A DNA stretch of 64,000 nt from Homarus americanus (GCF_018991925.1 NW_024755027.1:102501-166500); one strand, 5' to 3'. Positions 1-10,859 are shown, numbered from the stretch's first letter. The notes: generated by a model not told the origin, from the sequence alone. Numbers and translations are program-made.

Positions 1-71
1 TCACATCTTTCTTAAGGAGTCATACAAGGGGGGAGGTCAAAGTTGGCAAGATATCGTTTCTTTGTTTTGGG

Positions 72-74
<3 letters not shown>

Positions 75-140
<66 letters not shown>
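75..140. repeat. (GT)n microsatellite
   Basis: Uninterrupted GT dinucleotide tract of about 33 units. The flanks (roughly 28-74 and 141-200) resemble sequence around 1446-1575 and 3640-3800, so the tract seems to be embedded in a dispersed repeat rather than in unique DNA. Confidence 0.97.
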
Positions 141-143
<3 letters not shown>

Positions 144-330
144 TAAAGAAAACGTTTATAGTGTATCTGTGAAGCTAAAGATCATTGTCATTCTAACTTT
201 GAGCTCCAGATATGAACCTCCATCGTTGAACCTTCTCAGATGTTAATACCGGTTTTCGCTATCTAAGAAATTTCTATCGTGAGGAATATCTCTCGGTGTT
301 AAAGTTGTATGAGAAAACGTTTCCTCTTAT

Positions 331-660
331 GTGAGGGAGGAAACGTTAACAATCATTAGGTGAGAGAGAAAACGTTAACTATTGTGAGGTAGTGAGAGAA
401 AACGTTAACTATTGTGGGGTAAGGAGAGAAAACGTTAACTATTGTGAGGTAGTGAGAGAAAACGTTAACTATTGTGAGGTAGTGAGAGAAAACGTTAACT
501 ATTGTGAGGTAGTGAGAGAAAACGTTAACTATTGTGAGGTAGTGAGAGAAAACGTTAACTATTGTGAGGTAGTGAGAGAAAACGTTAACTATTGTGAAGT
601 AGTGAGAGAAAACGTTAACTATTACATGATATAAAGAAAACAGTTAACAAATACTTGGTA
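331..660. repeat. 30-bp minisatellite, about 11 units
   Basis: Tandem units of exactly 30 bp with core GAGAAAACGTTAACTATTGT. The inner units are nearly identical, and the first and last (331-360, 631-660) are degenerate. Each unit holds the palindromic AACGTT/GTTAAC overlap. Because 30 is a multiple of three, one frame stays open and gives a repetitive peptide with ENVNYCEVVR; this is not taken as a gene. Confidence 0.96.
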
Positions 661-983
661 GAAAGAAAAGGTGAAGTTCTCCGAATTATCTGAGCGAGCC
701 ATAAAGGGCAGACGCCAATTACTCGCCTCTAACTACTCCGAGATAAAGATATAACATTGGCAATTCTGATAATTATCTACAAGGCTTCTTGACTGACATA
801 ACCTTTAGTGATTATCTATGTAATGATTTTGACTCTTCCTTTATTCCCAAGACAAACAGGAAGCCTATTTTGTTTACACACTATATAAAACATCAAAGCA
901 GTTCCGACATTTAGGAATTAGGTGAAATCCATAGTATTTTTATATTACGACTTATAATAGAGTTTGTTTTTTACCTTCATTAT

Positions 984-986
<3 letters not shown>
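661..986. other. No recognisable feature
   Basis: AT-rich unique-looking sequence between the 30-bp array and the TA tract. No convincing open frame, RNA gene or inverted repeat was seen. Confidence 0.5.

Positions 987-1059
<73 letters not shown>
987..1059. repeat. (AT)n microsatellite
   Basis: Perfect AT tract of about 36 units, one of five long TA/AT tracts in the window. It is self-complementary and able to extrude a cruciform. Confidence 0.96.
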
Positions 1060-1063
<4 letters not shown>

Positions 1064-1607
1064 TTATATATATAGTATTATAGGAGCTATAGCATTTACC
1101 TGCATAATATTTATATGTATTGTACAGGTAATATTTCGATTATTATTGTTCTTCATCTTCCTTCCATTATCTTATTCACAGGTATGTATAATATTAAAGT
1201 CATTTCGACAGAAGTCTTTGAACTGACGGGTTAGTGCACGATATTAAAATATTCCGCAATAAACCGCTTGTGCTTCATTTGCATACGGCCGCTCTTTAAT
1301 CTCTTATAGAACTCAGGTATTTTACGAATTTCTATCATATTGAAGTGTAATAGAAAAAAAAAGATCGAGCGAGAAAGATATCACACTAGAGTAACTTTAT
1401 TCGCTGATTTATAATTTGCTTTTCCGTCTTTGTAGAAAGATTTAAGGGGTCGTTTCCGAGGTTCAAAGGTGACCCGATACTGTTTTGGGCCCTGTGTGTG
1501 TGTGTGCGTATGTGTGCGTGTATGTGTATGTGGAAGACATTTATACTGTGTGTACGAGCCTCAAGACACAATCGAACGTTGTTTTGAACTTGCACATACC
1601 TCGTAAA
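1060..1607. other. Unassigned, with short TG tract
   Basis: No gene seen. The part from about 1446 to 1575 contains an interrupted TG tract (1494-1532) with flanks like those of the tracts at 75 and 3670, and is read as one copy of a dispersed repeat. Confidence 0.5.
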
Positions 1608-1646
1608 TACATACATACATACATACATACATACATACATACATAC
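1608..1646. repeat. (ATAC)n microsatellite
   Basis: About ten perfect tetranucleotide units. A second longer tract of the same motif follows at 1752. Confidence 0.95.
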
Positions 1647-1751
1647 CTGAAGATGTAAATTACACGAAAGCTCTTGGGAACTTAGTGTTTTCTAGTTTCC
1701 TTTTGGTTATCAGCATATACATGGATCACGCGCACATACAGTGATTTATTT

Positions 1752-1814
1752 GCACATACATACATACATACATACATACATACATACATACATACATACA
1801 TACATACATACATA
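1752..1814. repeat. (ATAC)n microsatellite
   Basis: About 16 perfect tetranucleotide units, the longer of two tracts separated by about 105 bp. Confidence 0.95.
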
Positions 1815-2429
1815 GTACCGTTCAGAAAGTAACAAGCGCACCTGTAAAAACAAACATTAATAAGTAGGTCTAGCGTTTGTCTTCATATTTGGTCATAAAT
1901 GTTAATCACTTACACACGGGATGGACTCTGAGGATGCAGCGGTGTGAGGGGAGAACTTGGCGTCTGGTGATTGCCAGTGATGTTGATGAGTGATGCTGTG
2001 TTATATGATCATGGAGGTGGACACTCTTATAAAACACATCTCTTACAGCACTACGAATGAATACACGTAGGAAAAGTCTGTGTTTGTTTTACTTTGTTTT
2101 GAAGAAGAAAAATGTGTGAAAGAGTAAAAAATAAACACGTATAATAGTTTAAAGCGTTGATGGTGTAACATAATCCTTGAGGGAAACATGTACATTATCA
2201 GGTCACATCATCTTATATATAATTACTAGCAGAATCGCGGCTCATCCGCTAGGCCACGGTAGGACGCCACCATCCGGGAGGCTCCACATTGTCTCACTGT
2301 TCAGTCCCCAAAACTTCTTCTTCCACCAATAGTTCATTAACGGTGTATCTAAGTTCCACCATGTTTTTTACTACAACGGTATAGCAAAGTATATTTTTTA
2401 GCATTAAACTGTTATTATTTTATTGTCTA
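1815..2429. other. No recognisable feature
   Basis: Mixed-composition sequence with no supported gene. Around 2217-2290 there is a TATATAATTACTAGCAGAAT stretch that looks like the end of an arthropod RTE-type repeat, but too little is preserved to call it. Confidence 0.4.
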
Positions 2430-3411
2430 ATCATCACTACATATAACACCACCCATCATCACTACATATAACATCATTCATCATCACTACATATAACACC
2501 ATCTATCATCATTACATATAACACCACCCATCATCACTACATATAACATCATTCATCATCACTACATATAACACCATCTATCATCATTACATATAACACC
2601 ACCCATCATCACTACATATAACACCATCCATCATCACTACATATAACATCATTCATCATCACTACATATAACACCATCTATCATCATTACATATAACACC
2701 ACCCATCATCACTACATATAACACCATCCATCATCACTACATATAACATCATTTGTCATCACTACATTTAACACCATCTATCATCACTACATTTAACACC
2801 ATCCATCATCACTACATATAACACCATCCATCATCACTACATATAACATCACCCATCATCACTACATATACCACCATCTATCATCACTACATTTAACACC
2901 ATCCATCATCACTACATATAACACCATCCATCATCACTGCATATAACATCATTTGTCATCACTACATATAACACCATCCATCATCATCACGACATATAAC
3001 ACCATCCATCATCACTACATATAACATCATTCATCATCACTACATATAACACCATCTATCATCATTACATATAACACCACCCATCATCACTACATATAAC
3101 ACCATCCATCATCACTACATATAACATCATTCATCATCACTACATATAACACCATCTATCATCATTACATATAACACCACCCATCATCACTACATATAAC
3201 ACCATCCATCATCACTACATATAACATCATTTGTCATCACTACATTTAACACCATCTATCATCACTACATTTAACACCATCCATCATCACTACATATAAC
3301 ACCATCCATCATCACTCATCATATAACATCATCACTACATAACACCATCCATCATCACTGCATATAACACCATCCATCATCACTACATTTAACACCATCC
3401 ATCATCACTAC
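2430..3411. repeat. 25-bp minisatellite with higher-order structure
   Basis: About 39 tandem units, consensus ATCATCACTACATATAACAC plus CATCC. Unit variants (CACCC, CATTC, CATCTATCATCATTAC, TTTGTC, ACATTTAAC) recur in the same order. A block with the TTTGTC variant at 2751 followed by two ACATTTAAC units reappears at 3229, 478 bp later, so the array grew by duplicating multi-unit blocks. Confidence 0.95.
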
Positions 3412-3448
3412 AGATCGGTAAAGTAGTTTCCGAGATTCTCGTGCGGAC

Positions 3449-3450
3449 AC

Positions 3451-3481
<31 letters not shown>

Positions 3482-3521
3482 AACACACACACAAGCACAC
3501 AGACATAGACATACTTCTTTG

Positions 3522-3614
<93 letters not shown>
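3449..3614. repeat. (CA)n plus (TA)n compound microsatellite
   Basis: Interrupted CA tract (3449-3500) is followed closely by a perfect TA tract of about 46 units (3522-3614). Confidence 0.95.
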
Positions 3615-3616
<2 letters not shown>

Positions 3617-4683
3617 TTAAAGCGTCATTACACTGGATTATAGTTAGTACGATGTTGTTTTGGGGAATCTGTGTGTGTATGTGTGTAAAGATGACTTATA
3701 CAGTGTGTTTATGGCCTCTAATATTCAGGTGAGCCGAGGAGTTATATACCTGCTTAATGAAGGTCAGTTGAGGGGTTAAAGTTAGCATGACACTCTCCCC
3801 AAAATCAGTTTCCTGCAATCTTTGAACCCGAAAATTGGCTTTTTGATCACACTCATTAAAACTGCCAACCACTTGGTCATTACGCAGATATAAGCTCGAT
3901 GATGAGGTCATCTAGGACTAGATTTTTAGCGCTAATGACAAGTTAGTAAATATCTATATTAATTGTAGTGTTGAAGAACTATCTTATTCATAGTTAAGTG
4001 AAACATCTTATTTATTTAGTGTGATGTTCAGGATCATCATTATTTTCAGTGTTATCATAAACACAGCTGCAGTATACTGTATAATTAATTAAACTCAATA
4101 TGATGGTCATATTTCCAGGAAAGATCTCGGTAGAATTGTCAAGTGATACGCTAACGTATGAATAATGAGCCAATCATAACTCGAGATCCGAATAATGTAG
4201 AAATGATTAGTGAATATTTAACAGGGAAGCCTGCTAATGAAATCTATCTATCGTCTCTTTTTTCTTTAAAGGCTTCAACAGCCAGCGTTAATTCTCTGCT
4301 CTTCCACAAAACCATTTATCATGAATATTCGCTTTCTCTTCCTACTGATTTAAGTGATAACCTTATAATTAACTTATTTACTAACCTCTATGAGATATAG
4401 TCATGTCTATTACCTATTTTAGAATACATTTTCAGTTCAATAAAAGATGATTAATATCAAACAAAATTCATAAACATTTCTATGACAAGATAAATGAGGT
4501 TTTCTGCATAGAAGATATAGGTCCAGGTTATATAAGTGTTTATATATCCAATAATCTTCACGGGACAAAGATTACTACGGTAATCTCAGATGAAATATGA
4601 GTGTGATCTTCAGTTATGGGATGTAAACGACCTACACGCCATTAACTTTTGCTCCACGGAAGAAGGGGTTACTACCTTTACTA
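3615..4683. other. No supported gene; dispersed-repeat copy at left edge
   Basis: The left part (3640-3800) matches the repeat flanking the GT tracts at 75 and 1494. An 80-codon frame at 4158-4400 on the plus strand has no recognisable motif and AT-driven composition; it is not called a gene. Confidence 0.45.
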
Positions 4684-4950
4684 GTGTGTGTGTGTGTGTG
4701 TGTTGTTAAGTTCTAGACCTTCATCAGCCTTTCTCCACCATGCTTCACTCTCCCTCTAATTCTTCGTTATTAACTTTTGTCTCATTAACCTGTGGCTGTG
4801 TCCCCTGGTAAGTGAACCTGACCTAGGATTTACCTTCGCCAAAATTCCAGTCCTTTTTCTGCTGCCGAGTTTCATCAGAATAGTTTCACCCATTTCAGAG
4901 TATCTAGTCGTGTTGAATGTTGGCTTTATCCTTCACCTGTGACCTTTAAG
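4684..4950 (+). repeat. Dispersed repeat with leading TG tract, copy 1
   Basis: A TG tract (4684-4703) is followed by a segment with CTCCACCATGCTTCACTC and, near its end, TTCACCTGTGACCTT. The same ordered pieces occur in inverted orientation at 6945-7117, again led by a TG tract. This defines a two-copy dispersed repeat of about 170-260 bp. Its class is unknown; no RNA polymerase III boxes were seen. Confidence 0.6.
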
Positions 4951-5050
4951 AACTGCTCGTCTCGTCTTCAATGCTGACCTTATTGATTGATGATACACCT
5001 TCTCCAAAATAACATTTGGTAGTTTTCCCTTACCCAATGAATGACCTATC

Positions 5051-5636
5051 TCACTTGTTGACTTCTGGCCACACTCTTGTTGATTCCTGGCCACCCACTT
5101 GTTGACTTCTGGCCACCCACTTGTTGATTTTTGGCCACCCACTTGTTAATTTTTGGCCTCCCACTTGTTGACCTCTGGCCATACTCTTGTTGACTTCTGG
5201 CCATCCACTTGTTGACTCCTGGCCACCCACTTGTTAACTACTGGCCACCCACTTGTTGACTCTTGGCCACCCACTTGTTGACTTCTGGCCACCCACTTGT
5301 TGATTTTTGGCCACCCACTTGTTAATTTTTGGCCTCCCACTTGTTGACCTCTGGCCACCCACTTGTTAACTACTGGCCACCCACTTGTTGACTACTGGTC
5401 ACCCACTTGTTGACTCCTGGCCACCCACTTGTTGACTCCTGGCCACCCACTTTTTGATCCCTGGCCTTGGCTACCCACTTGTTGAACCCTGGCCTTGTCC
5501 ATCTATGTGTTGACTCCTTGTCACCCTCCTGCTGGCCTTTGGCCCTGGTCATCTACTTGTTGACCCCTGGCCCTGTCCAGTCGCTTCTTGACCTCTAGCC
5601 CTGGCCGTCCGCTTGTTGGCCCTAGATGTTTGACCA
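5051..5636. repeat. 21-bp minisatellite (CTGGCCACCCACTTGTTGACT)
   Basis: About 27 units of a 21-bp motif, most conserved in the middle and decaying towards 5450-5636, where a CCTTGG insertion appears. The minus strand stays open in segments and encodes VNKWVARSQQ-like repeats, an artefact of 21 being divisible by three. Three further units lie at 7797-7866. Confidence 0.95.
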
Positions 5637-5728
5637 AGTTTGAAATATTTTTATGGAATATTTATTTTGCACGTTTTAGCTCTATGTGTACCTCTTATGA
5701 CTAACTTAACTGAACATTCTCACACATC

Positions 5729-6704
5729 CCCGGCCCCCCTCACACCACGGGTCCTGCCCCTGGCCCCCTCACACCTGGGCTCACTCCCTACCCCCAGCCC
5801 CCTACCCATTGTCCTCCCCTACAGCCCCCTCCTGCATTAGCTCACTCCTCTTTGGCCCCTCCACCATTGGCTGTCCTACTGACCCCCCTCACACCATTGT
5901 GAGCTCCTCCCACCCCAGCCCCCTCACCATTGGCTCTCCTCCCTGCCCCGGCCCCCCTCACACCTCCTGCCCCAGCCTCCTGGGCTCTCCTACCCCCTCA
6001 CCACAGGCTCACCCTGCCCTGGCCCCCCTCACGCCTGGGCTCCTCCCTACACCCAGCCCCCTGCACCATTGAAATATCCTGCCCCAGCCCCCTCACCATT
6101 GGCTCCTCTACCGCCCCCGGCCCCTCCTGGTGGCTCCTCCCCCTCACCTGGGCTCCTCCCCCAGCCTCACCACCATTGGCTCCTCCTACACCCCCATTGG
6201 CTCCTCCTGCCCACCTAAACCACTCCACCCCGGCCCCTGCACCATTGGCTCCTCCCTACTTCCCCGGCCCCTCTGTGTGGCTCCTCCCTGCCCCAGCCCC
6301 TCACCATTGGCTCCTCCTACACCCCAGCCCCCCTCCACCGTGGCTCACTCCTACCCCAGCCCCCTCCATGGCTCCTCCCCTACACCCCCAGCCCTCACCA
6401 TTGGCTCCTCCTACACCCCGGCCCCCTCACACGCCATTGGCTCTCCCACCCCAGCCCCCTCCCACCGTGGCTCCTCCCTGCCCCTAGCCCCCTCACCATT
6501 GGCTCTCCCCTACACCCCCCCCCGGCCTCTGTGGCTCCTCCCCTACACCCCTAGCCCCTCACACCATTGGCTCCTCCTGCCCCGGCCCCTCACCATTGGC
6601 TCCTCCCTACACCCCTGGCCCCCTCACACCATTGGCTCCTCCCTACACCCCCGGCCCCCTCACACCATTGGCTCCTCCCTGCACCTCTGGCTCCGGCTCA
6701 CGTG
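5729..6704. repeat. C-rich degenerate minisatellite
   Basis: Irregular tandem motif built from CACCATTGGCTCCTCC and CCCCGGCCCCCTCACA, with unit length near 30 bp and variable. It is strongly asymmetric, with C and T on the plus strand. Long proline/serine-rich frames on both strands (for example 5930-6487 and 6130-6717) come from this composition. Confidence 0.92.
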
Positions 6705-6944
6705 TGACAATCCCTGATTCCCTTTAATCTGACAATTATTTTCATTTATCAATTATTCCTTACTGTCAGTTGCTTCCTTTGATATATTCTGTGTCTATAT
6801 TTTTTCAAACCTATTCTTCTTACCTAATAAATAAAAATTTTTAAAATGTAAATGAAATATTTAATTAGTGAACGAAATTCTAATTTTTTCATCACTCACA
6901 TCTGAATTTTCTTTACGTTTGTCTGTCAACATTCACGATATTTA

Positions 6945-7117
6945 TTTTTTGAGAGAATAAGTTGAAGGTTAAGGTCACAGGTGAAGTTAAGAAAAACACC
7001 TCTTTTGCTGAAACTACGTAAGGCAGATACTACTGATGGAGGACAGGCTAATGAGTGAAGCATGGTGGAGAACTTTACTACACACACACACGCACACACA
7101 CACACACACACACACAC
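6945..7117 (-). repeat. Dispersed repeat with leading TG tract, copy 2
   Basis: Inverted partner of 4684-4950. On the minus strand a TG tract (7081-7117 as CA) leads into TTCTCCACCATGCTTCACTC and ends with TTCACCTGTGACCTTAACC. Confidence 0.6.
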
Positions 7118-7796
7118 TTCTATGAACGTTAGAGCAAATTGCATTAAAAAAATGCAAAACTCTGATACTTATATAGTCGTACAGTAATCCCTAAAAAAAT
7201 AGTATCACTAGATTATTATTATTATTATTATTTTTCATGTATTTTCAGCGACATTTACCGGTCATAATAACACCCATTACAGATTGTATCGGAGTTAATG
7301 TTGTCTCTGAATGTTTCATTAGCTTACAGACTATTACCATGACGTAATGTGCCTTAGGACATAAAGACAAGAAAATGTTCCTTCATCTCTCTTACTTCCC
7401 TACCTGGCCTTCAAAACGTCATAACGCAGAGCGACTAGAATTATTCCTGAATTAATTCATCTCGATTACCCAGATATAATTGAGGTGTTTGGGACTGACA
7501 ACTTTTCATTTAAAATTCGACAGGATGAACGTATGAGAGACAATAAATATTATGTACGGGTTGTAAGACGATGACACAGGTCACTCCTTCAAGCTGTCAA
7601 ACGCTACAGACCTCAAAGGTCGCAGCTTCATGCTCGTCACGCTGGTCAGGCGGAATGATAATAAGGAAGTATATCTTTACTCATGGAAGCTCAAGCTGTG
7701 AAACCAAAACAATATTGGGCTTTAACATAGTCCTTAGCAAGACTATCAAGAGCAATTAGGAGATCCTACTCAAGCAACCACCCTCCTTCATCAGCC
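7118..7796. other. No recognisable feature
   Basis: AT-rich, with a short (ATT)n run at 7212-7232. Open frames are short and motif-free. Confidence 0.5.
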
Positions 7797-7866
7797 ACTG
7801 CCACCCACTTGTTGACCCACGGCCACCCACTTGTTGACCCCTGGCCACCCACTTGTTGACCCCCTT
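7797..7866. repeat. Outlying copies of the 21-bp minisatellite
   Basis: Three units of GGCCACCCACTTGTTGACCC, the same motif as the array at 5051-5636, about 2.2 kb downstream and just beside a SINE. Confidence 0.9.
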
Positions 7867-7878
7867 AACTGATCTTAA

Positions 7879-8254
7879 CATGTTTTTATTTTTTATTTAT
7901 TTTTTTATTGGGCACCCCCTACATCCTTGTGTAAGGTGAAGCGCAGAAGCGTTTACAGCGCCCAACAGGGAAGCATGCTAAGTTCATGCTTGCCTTTATG
8001 TCTCTTGAGTTAAGGGCGTAGAAGCCTGAAGAGTCAATGGTTTATGTCATCAAGTTATTGGAAGCTCCAACAACTTGTCCCTGAATACGAATTCACAACT
8101 TTCGATTTACACCAGGTACCTACTGTACTGCTAGGTGAACAGGGACTAATGGGGGCTAGGAAGTATGCTTCCACCGGCCCGGGAATCGAACCCGTGACAT
8201 CTCACTTGTGAAGGCAAGAGCGGTACCACTCTACCACCAGCACCCCCATGTTTT
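7879..8254 (-). mobile_element. tRNA-derived SINE, family 2, with target duplication
   Basis: On the minus strand the element starts with a tRNA-like head: an A-box match TGGTAGAGTGG (plus-strand 8227-8237) and a perfect B box GGTTCGATTCC (8182-8192), spaced as in RNA polymerase III promoters. About 250 bp of unrelated body follows, then an A/T-rich tail (AATAAAAAAATAAATAAAAA, around 7886-7909). The 8-bp direct repeat CATGTTTT at 7879-7886 and 8247-8254 is a plausible target-site duplication. It has no coding capacity and would be mobilised by a partner LINE. The head is not a functional tRNA because the anticodon stem is imperfect. Confidence 0.8.
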
Positions 8255-8386
8255 GATCTAACCAAGTCTTAATGGGCCCTTGTCCTTAACCCCTTAGGTG
8301 CGAGGGGTCTCTCTGTGCTGAATAAAATCGCCTGGCGTTAAGAGCCCTAATTCTAACAAAACGTGATTCCTAATGGTTAGGTTATA

Positions 8387-8448
8387 TTAGGTTAGGTTAG
8401 GTTAGGTTAGGTTAGGTTAGGTTAGGTTAGGTTAGGTTAGGTTAGGTC
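8387..8448. repeat. TTAGG interstitial telomere-type repeat
   Basis: About 12 units of TTAGG, the canonical arthropod telomeric pentamer, preceded by a few imperfect units. It sits between unique sequences, so it is interstitial rather than a chromosome end. Confidence 0.93.
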
Positions 8449-9055
8449 TGGGACTATGATGCTTCAGGTTGGTGCTATCGACCGCCGAGCTCACAACTCC
8501 ATCATTAATATTGTACAAGCATGAGATGAACAAGACGGTATGAGAGCCGGTATTCCCACCAGGACACAAAGACTGTCAGCAAACAGATAGTAATTAATTA
8601 TACATAATACCAACATCACCAACAATACACAATTAACTTTAGAATTACTGAAGAAAAAGCGGCAATGTTTACGAGTAAGACAATGTTTCTCACTTCATTA
8701 ATAAGCAGAGGCAGGGAAATAACAGGGACTAGTATTACCTGACTCTCACTTGTTCCTGCTTAGTAACATGAGGTGTCTAGTGAGTAACATACACACCACT
8801 CATCACCTAACACACAAGGAGAACACAAACTAAACTGCACACGAGGGAGGTGAGGTGTCAGCACAGGCCAGATGGTACACTTTTATCTTCCTTTGTTGTC
8901 ATCTTGTCTGATCTGAAAATACTAACATAACAAAGCTACTCGTTGTTACATATCAAATACAAATACAGAATAGTTAAGTATTACCTTTATCGAGATCTAC
9001 TGTGGCTTTATATAATTCTCCGTCACCACGAGGAACACCATCATTATCCTTGAAG
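8449..9055. other. No recognisable feature
   Basis: Unique-looking sequence without a supported gene or repeat. Confidence 0.45.
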
Positions 9056-9397
9056 TTATAATCGTCGTAATTTTTCCTTCGTGTTTTTTTTTATTATTCC
9101 ATCATAAGGAGAATTATTAACCACAACTCTTGGCTGTTCATATCTAATGTTTGGACTTAAAATGGTGTACATGTTAAAGGACCGTAGTTGTTGAACCTCA
9201 AAACAACATACATGTACAGTATGTATTAACAACAGTGCCATCATAGTGTGTCCTATATAATTCTGTATAGTGTTGAGGGTGACTGGCCGGGGGTTATACG
9301 TCACATATGACCGAGGTACATAGAAAACCATTTTATTTGCTCTCACTGACAAATTCAACAAACACAGGATTAGATTTGCATATAGAAAAAGCTTCAA
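9056..9397 (-). CDS. Uncertain 113-residue ORF with signal-like N-terminus
   Basis: One of the longest non-repetitive frames in the window. The first 20 residues (MKLFLYANLILCLLNLSVRA) look like a secretion signal: basic residue, hydrophobic core and small residues at the end. A second hydrophobic stretch (MMALLLIHTV) lies near residue 52. No family was recognised, no cysteine pattern is evident and the C-terminus is basic. In AT-rich DNA such frames occur by chance, so this is only a candidate. Confidence 0.15.
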   Translation of the reverse strand: MKLFLYANLILCLLNLSVRANKMVFYVPRSYVTYNPRPVTLNTIQNYIGHTMMALLLIHTVHVCCFEVQQLRSFNMYTILSPNIRYEQPRVVVNNSPYDGIIKKNTKEKLRRL

Positions 9398-9485
9398 CTT
9401 GTTTGCACGGTAAAATTCAATCAGAATATGTTTTAATTATTTATACGTTGCAATATGCAAATGAGTCTTACCTCTTGTATTAATT

Positions 9486-10118
9486 CTTTACCTGTCATGC
9501 CTCTCAGAAACACTTTACCTGTCATGCCTCTCAGAAACACTTTACCTGTCATGCCTCTCAGAAACACTTTACCTGTCATGCCTCTCAGAAACACTTTACC
9601 TGTCATGCCTCTCAGAAACACTTTACCTGTCATGCCTCTCAGAAACACTTTACCTGTCATGCCTCTCAGAAACTTTACCTGTCATGCCTCTCAGAAAACA
9701 CTTTACCTGTCATGCCTCTCAGAAACACTTTACCTGTCATGCCTCTCAGAAACACTTTACCTGTCATGCCTCTCAGAAACACTTTACCTGTTATGTCCTC
9801 TCAGAAACACTTTACCTGTCATGCCTCTCAGAAACACTCTCACCTGTCATGCCTCTCAGAAACACTTTACCTGTCATGCCTCTCAGAAACACTTTACCTG
9901 TCATGCCTCTCAGAAACACTTTACCTGTCATGCCTCTCAGAAACACTTTACCTGTCATGCCTCTCAGAAACACTTTACCTGTCATGCCTCTCAGAAACAC
10001 TTTACCTGTCATGCCTCTCAGAAACATTTTACCTGTCATGCCTCTCAGAAACACTTTACCTGTCATGCCTCTCAGAAACACTTTACCTGTCATGCCTCTC
10101 AGAAACACTTTACCTGTC
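9486..10118. repeat. 27-bp minisatellite open in many frames
   Basis: About 23 copies of TTTACCTGTCATGCCTCTCA plus GAAACAC. A few indels (near 9670, 9695, 9790 and 9838) shift the phase. Since 27 is divisible by three and the unit lacks stops in all three plus frames and one minus frame, overlapping frames run through it (MPLRNTLPV, HFTCHASQK, TLYLSCLSE; minus MTGKVFLRG). None is taken as a protein gene. Confidence 0.96.
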
Positions 10119-10316
10119 ATACATAACTTACTCCAGTAGGCGGCGGCGATGTAAGTACAGGTTAGGGCAGCCTACTACATCACCAGGCAGGTTGCAGGTC
10201 ATACAGGCTCTATTCTTACTCCCAGTTTAACATAAACATTAAAAATGGCGTCCATTAGCACTGGGGCCCACATTACCATACGGCCTTGATGTAAGTGGGC
10301 CCTATAGGCGGGTACG

Positions 10317-10318
<2 letters not shown>
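10119..10318. other. No recognisable feature
   Basis: Moderately GC-rich flank of the 27-bp array, without a recognised gene. Confidence 0.4.

Positions 10319-10352
<34 letters not shown>
10319..10352. repeat. (CA)n microsatellite
   Basis: CA tract of about 16 units. Confidence 0.95.
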
Positions 10353-10622
10353 CTAAGGCGTCGGTGTATCAGGAGACAGTGTAGCCGGCGCTTCCCTCAA
10401 CCTCCTTTACTTTCCCAGCGACAAAGTTAAGTGACCTACTCAGACACAGCTGGGTCGACTGGGAGTGCCTCTGAAGCGAACCAGCGACCCCCTAGAACGT
10501 GGGGTGAGTGTTGTAACCAGTCGGCTGCGCCTCTCTTTCACACCTCTTATCGTTCTGGAATTACGAGTTGGTCGATTTTACACTTCATCGACTGCAGACA
10601 TGTCAACACCTGCGTCTCTGCA

Positions 10623-10722
10623 TTGCTGTCTGTTTCTCTGTCTGTATATCTCTTTCTCTCTGTCTCTCTATCTCTTTCTCTCTGTCTCTCTATCTCTTTC
10701 TCTCTGTCTCTCTATCCATCCA
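10623..10722. repeat. Polypyrimidine 22-bp repeat
   Basis: CT-rich tract of about four units of TCTCTTTCTCTCTGTCTCTC plus TA. Serine/leucine-rich frames over it are compositional. Confidence 0.85.
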
Positions 10723-10842
10723 ATCTATGTATCTCTTCCATCCGCCACTCTCACTTCTTTCTTAATCAAGGTAATAAAAGTACATTAAACCTTACAAGAA
10801 ACACATATGCATTTATCCAACTCCTGTGTCTTTGTATGTACT

Positions 10843-10859
10843 GTATGTATGTATGTATG

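Noticed and set aside
331..660. CRISPR-like regular repeat
   Set aside because: The units are contiguous with no unique spacers and the genome is eukaryotic, so this is a minisatellite.
5930..6717. Proline/serine-rich frames of 185 and 195 codons
   Set aside because: Compositional result of the C-rich minisatellite; no non-repetitive domain.
8182..8246. Functional tRNA gene on the minus strand
   Set aside because: Good promoter boxes but an imperfect anticodon stem, an attached SINE body and target duplication.
9455..10126. Plus frame of 223 codons made of MPLRNTLPV and HFTCHASQK
   Set aside because: The 27-bp array is stop-free in several frames, and the frame drifts between repeat phases at indels.
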